A stretch of DNA of 64,000 nucleotides. Origin: Nonomuraea sp. SYSU D8015 (GTDB taxonomy: Bacteria > Actinomycetota > Actinomycetes > Streptosporangiales > Streptosporangiaceae). The stretch covers positions 1,116,001-1,180,000 of the forward strand of contig NZ_VJYI01000002.1 in NCBI RefSeq assembly GCF_008065375.1. The letters are read 5' to 3'. Numbering within the stretch: position 1 is the first letter of the stretch; each line of letters opens with the position of its first letter. A program made the position numbers and the translations under genes. Positions 8,752 to 16,759 of this stretch are shown in pieces. The notes under the pieces are model-generated. The model was not told the origin of the DNA. It did not search any database and was given only the letters and a program-made list of their open reading frames with translations.

Positions 8752-10154
8752 TTGGCCTTGATCCACGGCATCAGCTCGTCCCACACGCCGGACTCGTTGG
8801 CGTGCAGCACGTAGTTGCGGGCGGTGGCCATCCACTCGCGTACCGCCGAGGGCCGGGCGCCCTTGGCGGCGGCCAGCAGGTCGGCGGTCGACATCGGGAT
8901 CGGGCGGCCCGCGCTGATCGACTGCTGGAGCTTGACCTCGACCGCGCGGTCGACCACGCCCTTCAGGTCCGCGCCCACCATGTGCTCGGTGGCCCGGGCC
9001 ACCGCGTCGAAGTCCATCTCGGCCAGCGGTTTGTCGCGGCAGAGGATGCGCAGGATGGCCGCGCGGGCCGCGGCGTCCGGCGGTGGCACGAACACCAGCT
9101 GGTCGAACCGGCCGGGGCGGCGGAAAGCCACGTCGATGTACCAGGGCGCGTTCGTGGCCGCCAGCACCAGGACGCCTTCGTTGGCGTGCTGGTCGACGCC
9201 GTCGAGCTCGGCCAGGAACTGGTTGACCAGCTGCCGGGTGTGTGCCTGGCGCATGTCGGAGCGGCGGGCGGCCAGCGCGTCGACCTCGTCGAAGAACAGC
9301 ACGCAGGGGCGGTTGCGGCGGGCCAGGTCGAACGTGGCGCGCAGGTTGCGCTCGCTGGAGCCGACGTACATGTCGAGGATGTCGGCCAGACCGACGTCGA
9401 CGAACGACGCCCCGAGCTCGCCCGCGGCGGCCCTGGCCAGGTGCGTCTTACCCGCACCCGGCGGGCCGTAGAGCAGGACGCCGCCGCCGGCGCGCTTGCC
9501 GTACGCGGCGAACAGCTCCGGCTGCTGGATCGGCAGCAGGAGCTTGACGCGCAGCGACTCCTTGACCGCCTCCATCCCGGCCACGTCGGCGAACGTCAGC
9601 TTCGACCGCTCCACCTCCGCCCCGCCGGGCGCCGAGTCGGGAGGCGGCCCGCCGGACGGGGTGGCGTACGCAGGAGCGGCCGGCGTCGACGGGGTGGCGG
9701 GCGTCGGCGTGGGCTGCGCGACCGGGATCGGCAGCTTCGCGGCCAGCTCGGGGTCGGCGACGGAGGGATCGCGGTCGATCGCCTCGTAGTAGCGGTACCG
9801 AGCCTTCCCGATCTCGCCCTCGCCGAGCAGCGCCCTGGCCACGATGATGCCCAGCCTCGGCGGGTAGGTCGGCCGGCCGGTCTCGGTCAGGAACGGCTCC
9901 AGGGCCGAAAGCGCCGCGCCGTACTCGCTCTGCCGCACGAACGCCTCCGCCAGCCCGGCCGTGACGTCCACGTCCTTGGGCGCCAGCACGAGCGCGGCCC
10001 GGAACTCGGCCTCCGCCTCGGCGAGGTATCCCTTGGCCAGAAGCTGCTCCGCGAGGTGCCGACGGAGCGGAAGGTTGTCCGGAGACAGGCGGGCCGCCTC
10101 GCGGAGCGCCTGGAGGCCGGCTTCGTCGAGCACGCGCTCGGTCCCTTCTGTCAA
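8745..10154 (-). CDS. TPR-AAA+ ATPase of the CDC48/FtsH-like class
   Basis: 469-residue protein with an N-terminal TPR region (about 1-150, e.g. NLPLRRHLAEQLLAKGYLAE), a Pro/Ala/Thr-rich linker, and a classical AAA module. Walker A is LLYGPPGAGKTHLARA, Walker B CVLFFDEVDALAA, sensor 1 LVLAATNAPWYID, and the region after it FRRPGRFDQ holds the arginine fingers. These ATPases remodel or unfold protein partners. I took the TTG at 10154; a GTG at 10133 with AAGGGA 9 bases upstream is an equally good start. It overlaps the following TPR membrane gene, so the pair probably works as one complex. The substrate is unknown. Confidence 0.85.
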   Translation of the reverse strand: MTEGTERVLDEAGLQALREAARLSPDNLPLRRHLAEQLLAKGYLAEAEAEFRAALVLAPKDVDVTAGLAEAFVRQSEYGAALSALEPFLTETGRPTYPPRLGIIVARALLGEGEIGKARYRYYEAIDRDPSVADPELAAKLPIPVAQPTPTPATPSTPAAPAYATPSGGPPPDSAPGGAEVERSKLTFADVAGMEAVKESLRVKLLLPIQQPELFAAYGKRAGGGVLLYGPPGAGKTHLARAAAGELGASFVDVGLADILDMYVGSSERNLRATFDLARRNRPCVLFFDEVDALAARRSDMRQAHTRQLVNQFLAELDGVDQHANEGVLVLAATNAPWYIDVAFRRPGRFDQLVFVPPPDAAARAAILRILCRDKPLAEMDFDAVARATEHMVGADLKGVVDRAVEVKLQQSISAGRPIPMSTADLLAAAKGARPSAVREWMATARNYVLHANESGVWDELMPWIKAKW

Positions 10155-10252
10155 GAAATTTCACTTCCGTACCAAAGGTAGCGCCGACTATAGGTACGGC
10201 TTTCGCGACAGCACCCGTGTGCTCCCGCGCGGCCGCCGCTTCAATCGAGGGC

Positions 10253-10954
10253 ATGACGATCACACACACGCTTCCCGGCCGCTGGGTCGAGGGCGCCGGG
10301 CTCGTGCTCGGCCCGCTCCTGCTGCTCGCCGGGGTGCTGGTCCGGGCCGGCGAGGACGACTTCTTCCCGGGCCAGCTGGCCGCGTACGCCGCCGCACCGG
10401 ACAAGATGATCCTCTCCTACAGCCTCTACGCGGCCGGGGTCGTGCTCTTGTGGCCGGCGGCGACCTCGCTGGCCCGTCTGATCGAGAGGTCGCATCCCGG
10501 CTGGGCGCGCTGGGGAGCGACGCTGGTGATCCTCGGCCTGTTCGGGCGGGTCTTCCACGCCGGAGTGAGCCATCTGGCCTTCCACCTGGTGGACGCCCTC
10601 GGGTTGACCGCTGCGCAGGAGGCCGTTTCCCGGACTTACGGGGCCTTCCACGTGTTCAAGGCGGTCAACATCTGCATCATGGCCGGCTGGATCGTGCTCG
10701 CGATCGGCGCCTACCGGACGCGGGCCCTCGGCGTGGTGCGATGCGTCGCCCTGGGGCTGGCGGCGGGGCTGCCGCTCGGGGTGCTGAAAGGCAGCAGCGA
10801 CCCGATCTCGCTGGTCGCGCTCGCCGGCCTCGCCGTCGCCCTGGTGCCGCTCGGCGTCAAGGTGCTCAGGGACGGCCCGGCCCCGCGCTGGTGGGTCGTG
10901 GCCCTGGTCGTCGGGTCGGTCCCGGCCGCCTTCGTCCTCGGGATGACCGGCTGA
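10253..10954 (+). CDS. Multi-pass membrane protein, function unknown
   Basis: 233-residue hydrophobic protein with about six to seven predicted membrane spans, for example LVLGPLLLLAGVLV near the N-terminus and WWVVALVVGSVPAAFVLGM at the C-terminus. Scattered His residues (FHAGVSHLAFHLVD, FHVFKAVN) are the most distinctive feature. I do not recognise a named family. The ATG at 10253 is chosen because GAGG lies just upstream and the family-like N-terminus starts there. It is transcribed divergently from the AAA+ gene and converges on ohr, whose stop codon is 5 bases away. Confidence 0.7.
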   Translation: MTITHTLPGRWVEGAGLVLGPLLLLAGVLVRAGEDDFFPGQLAAYAAAPDKMILSYSLYAAGVVLLWPAATSLARLIERSHPGWARWGATLVILGLFGRVFHAGVSHLAFHLVDALGLTAAQEAVSRTYGAFHVFKAVNICIMAGWIVLAIGAYRTRALGVVRCVALGLAAGLPLGVLKGSSDPISLVALAGLAVALVPLGVKVLRDGPAPRWWVVALVVGSVPAAFVLGMTG

Positions 10955-10959
10955 CGCAC

Positions 10960-11376
10960 CTACTCGATGACCAGCTCGACCGGCATGGTGCCGCGGGTGG
11001 CGTTGGAGTACGGGCACACCTGGTGGGTGGCCTCGACGAGCGCGTGCGCCGCCTCCGGCGCGATGGTGTCGGGCAGCTCGACCCGGAGCGTGGCGTCGAG
11101 TTGGAAGCCGCCCTGGCCGTTGGGTGACAGGCCGACCTCGGCCGTGACCGCGGCGTCGGCGACGTCGAGTTTCAGGCGGCGGGCCACCATCTGCATGGAC
11201 GAGGCGAAGCAGGCGGCGTAGCCGGCGGCGAACAGCTGCTCGGGGTTGGTGCCCTCGCCGTCGCCGCCCAGCTCCTTCTGCAGGCCCAGCGTGAGGTCCA
11301 GCTTCCCGTCCGAGGAGACCGCGCGGGAGTCCCGCCCGGAGGAAGTGGCGACGGCGGTGTAAATCCTTGTGCTCAT
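10960..11376 (-). CDS. ohr: Organic hydroperoxide resistance protein (Ohr, OsmC family)
   Basis: 138-residue thiol peroxidase that reduces organic hydroperoxides with dihydrolipoyl-type thiols in the cytoplasm. The two redox Cys residues are in AACFASSMQ and VCPYSNATRG, both in the family positions. It begins MSTRIYTAVATSSGRD, and full length matches the family (about 140). It is divergent from a TetR-type repressor; two matching operator motifs lie in the 86 bases between the genes, so expression is probably induced when that repressor is inactivated. In many actinobacteria Ohr is controlled by the MarR protein OhrR, so a TetR partner is a variation. Confidence 0.93.
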   Translation of the reverse strand: MSTRIYTAVATSSGRDSRAVSSDGKLDLTLGLQKELGGDGEGTNPEQLFAAGYAACFASSMQMVARRLKLDVADAAVTAEVGLSPNGQGGFQLDATLRVELPDTIAPEAAHALVEATHQVCPYSNATRGTMPVELVIE

Positions 11377-11403
11377 GGCTCTCCCCTTCCATCTGAACTA
11401 TAC

Positions 11404-11448
11404 AGACCTGTCTGTCTATCGGGACTCTCAAGGTAGACCGGTCTGTCT
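11404..11448. promoter_or_regulatory. Tandem operator pair between ohr and the TetR gene
   Basis: Two copies of AGACC(T/G)GTCTGTCT lie at 11404-11417 and 11435-11448, 31 bases apart (three helical turns). The core AGACCGGTCT of the second is a perfect palindrome and that of the first is one base off. Position between divergent genes fits binding by the TetR protein encoded at 11463. Confidence 0.65.
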
Positions 11449-11462
11449 GGTAGCGTCAAGGG

Positions 11463-12047
11463 GTGACCGAAGAGATGCCGCAAACCCGTCGCCCGGCCCG
11501 CGCGCGCGTCCTGGAGGCCGCCGGCCGCCTGTTCTACGCGGAGGGTGTGCACGCGGTGGGGATCGACCGGATCATCGCGGAGGCGGAGGTCGCCAAGGCG
11601 ACCTTCTATCACCACTTCCCGAGCAAGGACGATCTCGTCCGGGCTTATGTGACCGAGCAGACCTCGCGGCAGCGGGCCGCGGTCGCCGCGTTGCCGGCCG
11701 CCTCGCCACGGGAGACGCTCGAGGCCGTCTTCGCCGCCATGTGCGACTTCGGAGCCGGACCCGGCTATCGCGGCTGTCCGTACATCAACGCCGCGGTGGA
11801 ATATCCCGACCCCGCCCACCCCGTGCGGCAGGCCATCGACGCGCAACGGCGCTGGCTCCGCGATCTGTATCGAGACCTGCTGGCCGCCGACGGGCATCCG
11901 GACGCGGAGCGGACCGCCGACATCCTGCTCCTCCTCAGGGACGGACTCTCGGTCGGCTTCGACCTCGACGATCCCGCCGCGGTCCGCCCCGCCGTCCGGG
12001 AAGCGCTGGCCAGGGTCCTGGGCCCGGTGGGTGCGGCGTCGAGGTAG
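11463..12047 (+). CDS. TetR/AcrR family repressor
   Basis: 194-residue DNA-binding repressor. The N-terminal helix-turn-helix reads ARVLEAAGRLFYAEGVHAVG then RIIAEAEVAKATFYHHFPSK, the classic TetR signature. The C-terminal domain has a CDF and CPYIN pair of Cys residues (about 97 and 106) that could sense oxidants, which would fit control of the divergent ohr gene. The GTG at 11463 has a purine-rich AAGGG very close by; an ATG at 11475 is possible. It ends two bases before the convergent TauE-like gene. Control of ohr and of itself through the tandem sites at 11404-11448 is inferred from position. Confidence 0.88.
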   Translation: MTEEMPQTRRPARARVLEAAGRLFYAEGVHAVGIDRIIAEAEVAKATFYHHFPSKDDLVRAYVTEQTSRQRAAVAALPAASPRETLEAVFAAMCDFGAGPGYRGCPYINAAVEYPDPAHPVRQAIDAQRRWLRDLYRDLLAADGHPDAERTADILLLLRDGLSVGFDLDDPAAVRPAVREALARVLGPVGAASR

Positions 12048-12049
12048 CC

Positions 12050-12799
12050 CTAGTCGGTGAGCAGCTTCACGATCGCCAGGGCGCCGATGCAGACGATCAC
12101 GGCACGCAGGGCAGGAGCCGGGAGCCTGCGCCCGACCTTGGCCCCGAGGAAGCCGCCCGCCATGGAGCCCAGCGCCACCAGCAGCACCGCGAGCCAGTCC
12201 ACGTCGGCCACCAGCGCGTACAGCACCGCGGCCACCGAGTTCACCAGCAGCGCCAGCACGTTCTTCGCCGCGTTGAGCCGCTGCAGGTCGTCGGCGAGGA
12301 GGATGCCCATCAGGCCGAGGAGCATGATGCCCTGCCCGGCGCCGAAATAGCCGCCGTAAGTGCCGGCGGCCAGCGTGCCCAGCCACAGCCACGGCCCGCC
12401 GTGCTCACGCGCCGGGTGCGCCGTGAGCAGGCGGCTGAGCCTGGGCTGGATCATCACCAGGGCGCAGGACACCGCGATCAGCACGCTCACGATCACGTTG
12501 AAGCTGCTCTCCGGCAGGTTGAGCAGCAGGAACCCGCCGATCAGCGAGCCGACGACGGAGGCGGGGGCCAGCGTGAGAAGGCGCTCGCGCTGGCCCTTCA
12601 GCTCCGGCCGGTAGCCCATGACGCCGGTGAAGCCGCCGGGGACGAGGCCGATGTTGTTGGAGACGTTGGCCGTGATCGGCGGCAGGCCGACGGCCAGGAG
12701 CGTGGGGAAGGTGATCAGCGATCCCGACCCCACGACGGTGTTGATGGCCCCGCCCGCCACGCCGGCCGCCAGCACCGCGGCCATCTCCCAAGGTGTCAT
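12050..12799 (-). CDS. TauE/SafE family membrane permease
   Basis: 249-residue membrane protein with about eight hydrophobic spans. The family signature is near the N-terminus: AAGVAGGAINTVVGSGSLIT, with the Gly-rich loop typical of sulfite/anion exporters, and a repeat of the fold starts near LGTLAAGTYGGYFGAGQG. Members move sulfite, sulfonates or other organic anions; the substrate here is unknown. A perfect palindrome lies 21-37 bases upstream of the ATG. It converges on the TetR gene with a two-base gap and is probably transcribed alone. Confidence 0.87.
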   Translation of the reverse strand: MTPWEMAAVLAAGVAGGAINTVVGSGSLITFPTLLAVGLPPITANVSNNIGLVPGGFTGVMGYRPELKGQRERLLTLAPASVVGSLIGGFLLLNLPESSFNVIVSVLIAVSCALVMIQPRLSRLLTAHPAREHGGPWLWLGTLAAGTYGGYFGAGQGIMLLGLMGILLADDLQRLNAAKNVLALLVNSVAAVLYALVADVDWLAVLLVALGSMAGGFLGAKVGRRLPAPALRAVIVCIGALAIVKLLTD

Positions 12800-12819
12800 G
12801 CCGGGAGACTCTAGAGGAT

Positions 12820-12836
12820 GTCTTATCTAATAAGAC
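12820..12836. promoter_or_regulatory. Palindrome upstream of the TauE/SafE gene
   Basis: GTCTTAT-CTA-ATAAGAC is a perfect inverted repeat with 7-base arms, AT-rich against the local background, 21-37 bases before the start at 12799. A repressor site over the promoter is likely. The cognate regulator is not evident. The rest of 12837-12999 shows nothing recognisable. Confidence 0.5.
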
Positions 12837-12999
12837 GATCCCTCTCGGAATATGAGATCCGGACGGATCGGGCGGGCGCGCGTTTGAGGATCTCCCCAGT
12901 GTGGCTCACGGGCGGTTCGTCCATGAACGAAATGTGCCGGGGATCCTTGCAGGCGGCCACCGTTGATCGGCACTCGCAGGGTGTTCGGCCGCCGACCGG

Positions 13000-14214
13000 C
13001 TAAGGAGCGGCGACGGCCTCGGCCCTGGCGCGCCTGGCGGCGGGTGACAACCACGCCAGCGCCAGGGCCGTCGCCGCGGCCGTGAACGCGGCGAGGACGG
13101 GGACGACCGGCGCGATCTCGTACAGGACCGTGGACAACAGCGGCCCCGCGACGAACGTCGACCCGATCACGGCATTGACCAGCCCGGAGACCGAGCTCTG
13201 CTCCTCGCGCCCGACGAGCAGGCCGGGCGCCGCGGCGAACCCCGGCATGGCGAGCCCGAGCCCCACCCCGAGCAGCCCGAACGCCGCGGTGATCAGCCAC
13301 AGGTCGTGGGCGACGGCGAGCAGCCCGTACGCGGCCACGGCGAGCGGCGTGCCGACGCGGATGAGCCGGAGCGCCCGCCACCCGAGCGCCGGCACGAGTG
13401 CGCCCTGCACACCGACGATCACCAGTCCCGTGACGCCGAGGGCGAGGCCCACGCCGCCCGCGGTGGCGTGCGGATCCACGTGCAGCCGGTCGGCGATCAG
13501 GAAGCCCAGGATCACCTGCACCAGCCCGAGCGACAGGAAGACGCAGAAACCGATCGCGAACAGCGGCCACAACCGCGCGTCCCACGGGCGCAGCCGGGGG
13601 CCCTGGGGTCTGACGGGCGCCGCCTTCGCCGGCTCGCGCCGCAAGGCCACCAGCACCCAGATCGTCAGCACCGCGCAGATCGCCGGGGACACGTAGAGCG
13701 GGAGCAGCAGCGACGCCGCGGCCAGCGCGCCGCCTCCGACCGGCCCGACCACCAGTGAGAGCCCCTGCGCCGCGCCGACCAGCCCGGTGGCCCTGGTGCG
13801 GTCGGCCTCCCCGGTCGTGACGAGGCCCGCCACGGTGAGCGCCGCGACCGGCAGCGCGGCCAGCCCGACCCCGAACAACACGCTCCGGGTGAGCAGCATC
13901 AACACGAGCGTGGCCGGCGGGGACAACACCCCGTCGACCCCGAGGGTGACGGCGGCGGCGAACCCCGCCAGCCCGACGGCCGTGAGCCCCAGCCCCAGCG
14001 CCAGGACCGTCCGCAGCCGGAGCCGCCGCATGACGTGTCCCCAGAGCGGGCTGGCCACGGTCAGCGAGGTCGCGGCGACGGTGATGACCAGGCCGAGCTG
14101 CGTCTCCGTCAGCGTCAGCTCACGGGCGAGCGGCGCCAGGACCGGCGTCAGGAGCTGCTGGGCGGAGAAGACGGCGAGGATCGTGACGAGCAGGGGAGCC
14201 ATGGCCTTCCGCAC
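13000..14214 (-). CDS. Major facilitator superfamily transporter
   Basis: 404-residue protein with about twelve hydrophobic segments in two halves and a long central cytoplasmic loop (VALRREPAKAAPVRPQGPRL). The motif A region is in the loop after span 2 (SPLWGHVMRRLRLRTVLALG), in the style of proton-coupled drug or metabolite exporters. The GTG at 14214 is preferred over an internal ATG at 14202 because GGAGGGA lies 8 bases upstream. It is downstream of the epimerase-like gene on the same strand with a 47-base gap, so the two may be cotranscribed. The substrate cannot be told from sequence. Confidence 0.85.
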   Translation of the reverse strand: MRKAMAPLLVTILAVFSAQQLLTPVLAPLARELTLTETQLGLVITVAATSLTVASPLWGHVMRRLRLRTVLALGLGLTAVGLAGFAAAVTLGVDGVLSPPATLVLMLLTRSVLFGVGLAALPVAALTVAGLVTTGEADRTRATGLVGAAQGLSLVVGPVGGGALAAASLLLPLYVSPAICAVLTIWVLVALRREPAKAAPVRPQGPRLRPWDARLWPLFAIGFCVFLSLGLVQVILGFLIADRLHVDPHATAGGVGLALGVTGLVIVGVQGALVPALGWRALRLIRVGTPLAVAAYGLLAVAHDLWLITAAFGLLGVGLGLAMPGFAAAPGLLVGREEQSSVSGLVNAVIGSTFVAGPLLSTVLYEIAPVVPVLAAFTAAATALALAWLSPAARRARAEAVAAP

Positions 14215-14261
14215 GATCGCGATCCCTCCGTCGTCCGCTCCTGCGCCGTCCGCTCAAATGC

Positions 14262-15215
14262 TCAGGTGGCGATGGTCCCGGCCTTCACCAGCCAGTCGAC
14301 GGCCTCCGCGACGGCCTCCAGCGCGGTGTACCGCGGCCGGTGGCCGAGCAGCCGCTCCGCCTTCTCCATGCTGCAGTGCGGGCTGTACAGGATGTGGTCG
14401 TACGTGATCCGCGCGTCCTCCTCGGACACCGTGGCCCGCCACCGCTCCCACGGCAGATACGTCAGCCGGGCCTCCCGCCCGAACCAGCCCGCCACCGCGT
14501 CGGCGTACCCGCGCAGCGTCAGCGCGCCCGTGGCCACCGAGTGGAAGCTCTCGCCCACGGACGCCGACGGGGCGGCGATCGCGTCCATGAACAGCCGCGC
14601 CACGTCGTCGGCGTGCACGTGCTGCAGGGTCTCCAGGCCGAAGTTCGGCAGCGCGAGCTCTTCGCCGTCGGCCAGCGTCTGGAAGACGGCCGGATTGACG
14701 TTGCCGGCCGGATTGACCGGCACCCATCCGGGGCCGACGATGTGGCCGGGATGGATGATCGTCGCCGGGAACCCGTCCCGATGCGCCCGCTCCAGCAGGT
14801 AGGACTCGATGGCGGCCTTCTGCCGCCCGTACTCGTTGATCGGCTGCTTCCGCCGGTCCTCGGTCGTGGGCACCCGCGCGCTCGGCCCGTGCGTCCAGAT
14901 CGTCCCGCAGTGCAGGAAGTGCCGGACCCGGCCGTGGAGCGCCTCGGCGATGTGCCGCGCGCTGTCCTCCTGGAAGCAGATGAGGTCGATGACGACGTCG
15001 CCCTCCAGCTCCACGATCCGCCGCCCGAACGTCCCGTCGGCGTCCTCCGCCTCCCGGTCCGCAGCGACGGTGGTGACCCGCTGCCACGCCCCGTGCGGGC
15101 TGTAGGGCTCCCGTTTGCCCCTGCTCACCGCGACCACGTCATGACCTGCGTCGACGAGCCGAGGGACGAGATAAGTACCGATATGACCGCTGGCCCCGAT
15201 CACCACTACGCGCAT
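14262..15215 (-). CDS. NAD-dependent epimerase/dehydratase family protein (extended SDR)
   Basis: 317-residue Rossmann-fold protein. The N-terminus MRVVVIGASGHIGTYLVPRL contains the GxxGxxG nucleotide loop of extended short-chain dehydrogenases, and the catalytic YxxxK is present in EYGRQKAAIE. A strand DLICFQEDSARHIAEAL and an HPGHIVGPGW loop follow the family pattern. It would oxidise, reduce or epimerise a nucleotide sugar or small carbonyl compound, but there is no sugar-pathway neighbour to define it. The gene is divergent from the AEC permease (72-base gap) and may head a two-gene unit with the MFS transporter. Confidence 0.85.
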   Translation of the reverse strand: MRVVVIGASGHIGTYLVPRLVDAGHDVVAVSRGKREPYSPHGAWQRVTTVAADREAEDADGTFGRRIVELEGDVVIDLICFQEDSARHIAEALHGRVRHFLHCGTIWTHGPSARVPTTEDRRKQPINEYGRQKAAIESYLLERAHRDGFPATIIHPGHIVGPGWVPVNPAGNVNPAVFQTLADGEELALPNFGLETLQHVHADDVARLFMDAIAAPSASVGESFHSVATGALTLRGYADAVAGWFGREARLTYLPWERWRATVSEEDARITYDHILYSPHCSMEKAERLLGHRPRYTALEAVAEAVDWLVKAGTIAT

Positions 15216-15287
15216 GGATGCAGCGTAAACCGCTCCTGGGCCAACCGATACGCTCCTTAACGTCCGATTTCCGGAGGTCGGTTCTGC

Positions 15288-16205
15288 GTGTCGGGGGTTG
15301 TCGCGGCGTTCGTCGCACTGGTGTCCGTTGCCGTGCTCGGCTACGTCGTCGGCGTCGGCGGTTTACTGCGGGCGAGTGACGAGCTGGTCCTGTCGCGGCT
15401 GGCGTTCTTCGTCGCGACACCGGCGTTGATGTTCGCCACCGTCTCCCGCGCCGACCTGCACACGCTCCTCTCACCGGTGCTGCTGACCGAGGTGGTGGCG
15501 GTGGTGTGCGTGCAGCTGGCGTACGTCCTGGTGGCGAAGCTGCTCTGGCGCCGCGACCGCCGTGCGGCCACGATCGGCGCACTGGCCTCGTCGTACGTCA
15601 ACGCCGGCAACCTCGGCGTGCCCATCTCCATCTACGTCCTCGGCGACGGCGCCCTGGTCGCCCCGATCCTCCTCTTCCAGCTGATCGTGCTCACGCCCGT
15701 CTCCTTCCTGATCCTCGACAAGGGCGCGAGGTCGATCCGCTCGGCGTTGTCGCTGCCCTTCCGCAACCCCCTCACCGTGGCCTCGCTCCTGGGCCTGGCC
15801 TGCGCCCTGACCGGCTTCTCCCTCCCCGTCACGATCATGCGCCCGATCGAGCTGCTCGGCGGCGCGGCCGTCCCGGTGGCGTTGCTCGCGTACGGCCTCA
15901 GCCTGTACGGCTCCCAGCGCACGCCTTTGGAGGGGGACAGCGTCGCCTGGGAAGTCACCCTGGTGGTCGTGCTCAAGTCCTTCGCCCAGCCCGCGATCGC
16001 GTACCTGGTCGCCCGCTTCGCCCTGGGCCTGGACGGCGCCGCACTGCTGGCCGCCACCCTGTTCGCCGCCCTGCCGACGGCGCAGAACATCTACGTGTAC
16101 GCGGTGAACTACGACACGGGCAGACGCCTGGCCCGCAGCGCCGTCCTGATCACCACCGTCCTGTCCATCCCCATCATGACGACGATCGGCGCGCTCCTCG
16201 GCTGA
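15288..16205 (+). CDS. AEC (auxin efflux carrier) family transporter
   Basis: 305-residue membrane protein with about ten spans in two inverted five-helix halves, as in the auxin efflux carrier family. Characteristic is the conserved Asn-containing segment ASSYVNAGNLGVPISIYVLG and the C-terminal LFAALPTAQNIYVYAVNYDT. Bacterial members export or import malate, malonate and similar organic anions; the substrate here is unknown. The GTG at 15288 has GGAGG about 11 bases upstream. A hairpin followed by a T tract lies 170 bases after the stop. Confidence 0.87.
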   Translation: MSGVVAAFVALVSVAVLGYVVGVGGLLRASDELVLSRLAFFVATPALMFATVSRADLHTLLSPVLLTEVVAVVCVQLAYVLVAKLLWRRDRRAATIGALASSYVNAGNLGVPISIYVLGDGALVAPILLFQLIVLTPVSFLILDKGARSIRSALSLPFRNPLTVASLLGLACALTGFSLPVTIMRPIELLGGAAVPVALLAYGLSLYGSQRTPLEGDSVAWEVTLVVVLKSFAQPAIAYLVARFALGLDGAALLAATLFAALPTAQNIYVYAVNYDTGRRLARSAVLITTVLSIPIMTTIGALLG

Positions 16206-16374
16206 CCGTGAAGTGTCTCGCCGCCGACTACGCCCGCCTGCGCGCCGTCGCTCCGGTCAACCCCACCGCGGGTGCGGACACCTCTGGAGCCGCCCTCGGG
16301 TGCGCGCGCCGTGCGGTCGCTGATGGGCGGCACGCCGGACGTCGTTGTACAACCGCAAGTGAGGGACGACGGGG

Positions 16375-16403
16375 GATCCGGTCCATCCGGATCGGGCCCT
16401 TTT
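16375..16403 (+). terminator. Intrinsic terminator candidate after the AEC transporter gene
   Basis: GATCCGG (16375-16381), loop TCCAT, CCGGATC (16387-16393), then GGGCCC and TTTT. Stem of seven pairs and a short U tract. It closes the 254-base gap between the AEC gene and the sigma factor gene; no other feature was seen there. Confidence 0.6.
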
Positions 16404-16459
16404 CGTGAATTCTCGCGAAACCGGCCAACCTGACGGGCCGTGGAAGGCATCCCCCGGGT

Positions 16460-16759
16460 GTGACAGTGCTGACTTCCGACGAGGAGTACACCGCGTACGT
16501 CAGCGGTCGCCTGCTCTGGTTACGCCGGATCGCCTACGCGCTGTGCCAGGACTGGCACCGCGCCGACGACCTGGTGCAGACGGCGATCACGCGGTTGTAC
16601 GTCAAATGGCGCCACGCTCGCGAGGCCGCCGACCTGGACGCGTACATGCGGGTGATCCTGATCCGGGTGTTCCTGAAGGAGCAGCGGGGCGGCTGGTTCT
16701 CGCGTACCAGGCTGAGCGCGGCCCCGCCGGACGCGACGTCGGCGAAGGAGGAACGCTGA
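16460..16759 (+). CDS. SigE-family ECF sigma factor, region 2 only (region 4 missing)
   Basis: 99-residue protein covering sigma region 2: YTAYVSGRLLWLRRIAYALC, then QDWHRADDLVQTAITRLYVK, which is the core-binding and minus-10-recognition helix of the actinobacterial SigE-type ECF group. Members are normally about 165-180 residues, with region 4 for minus-35 binding after a short linker. Here the chain ends ...PPDATSAKEER just after region 2. Its last codons double as the AAGGAGG ribosome site of the next gene, which starts directly after the TGA. It may be an internal in-frame deletion or a region-2-only variant. It should not recognise a standard ECF promoter unaided. Confidence 0.75.
   Translation: MTVLTSDEEYTAYVSGRLLWLRRIAYALCQDWHRADDLVQTAITRLYVKWRHAREAADLDAYMRVILIRVFLKEQRGGWFSRTRLSAAPPDATSAKEER

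Noticed and set aside
4951..8814. A 1287-codon plus-strand open frame across the SARP and TPR genes
   Set aside because: It is antisense to two genes with clear domains and has a repetitive Arg/Pro/Gly/Gln/Val composition typical of GC-rich antisense frames. Only the SDR stub at 7411 inside it resembles a protein.
12827..13585. 252-codon minus-strand frame overlapping the MFS gene end
   Set aside because: Arg/Gly/Ala-rich shadow of the transporter; no start signal.
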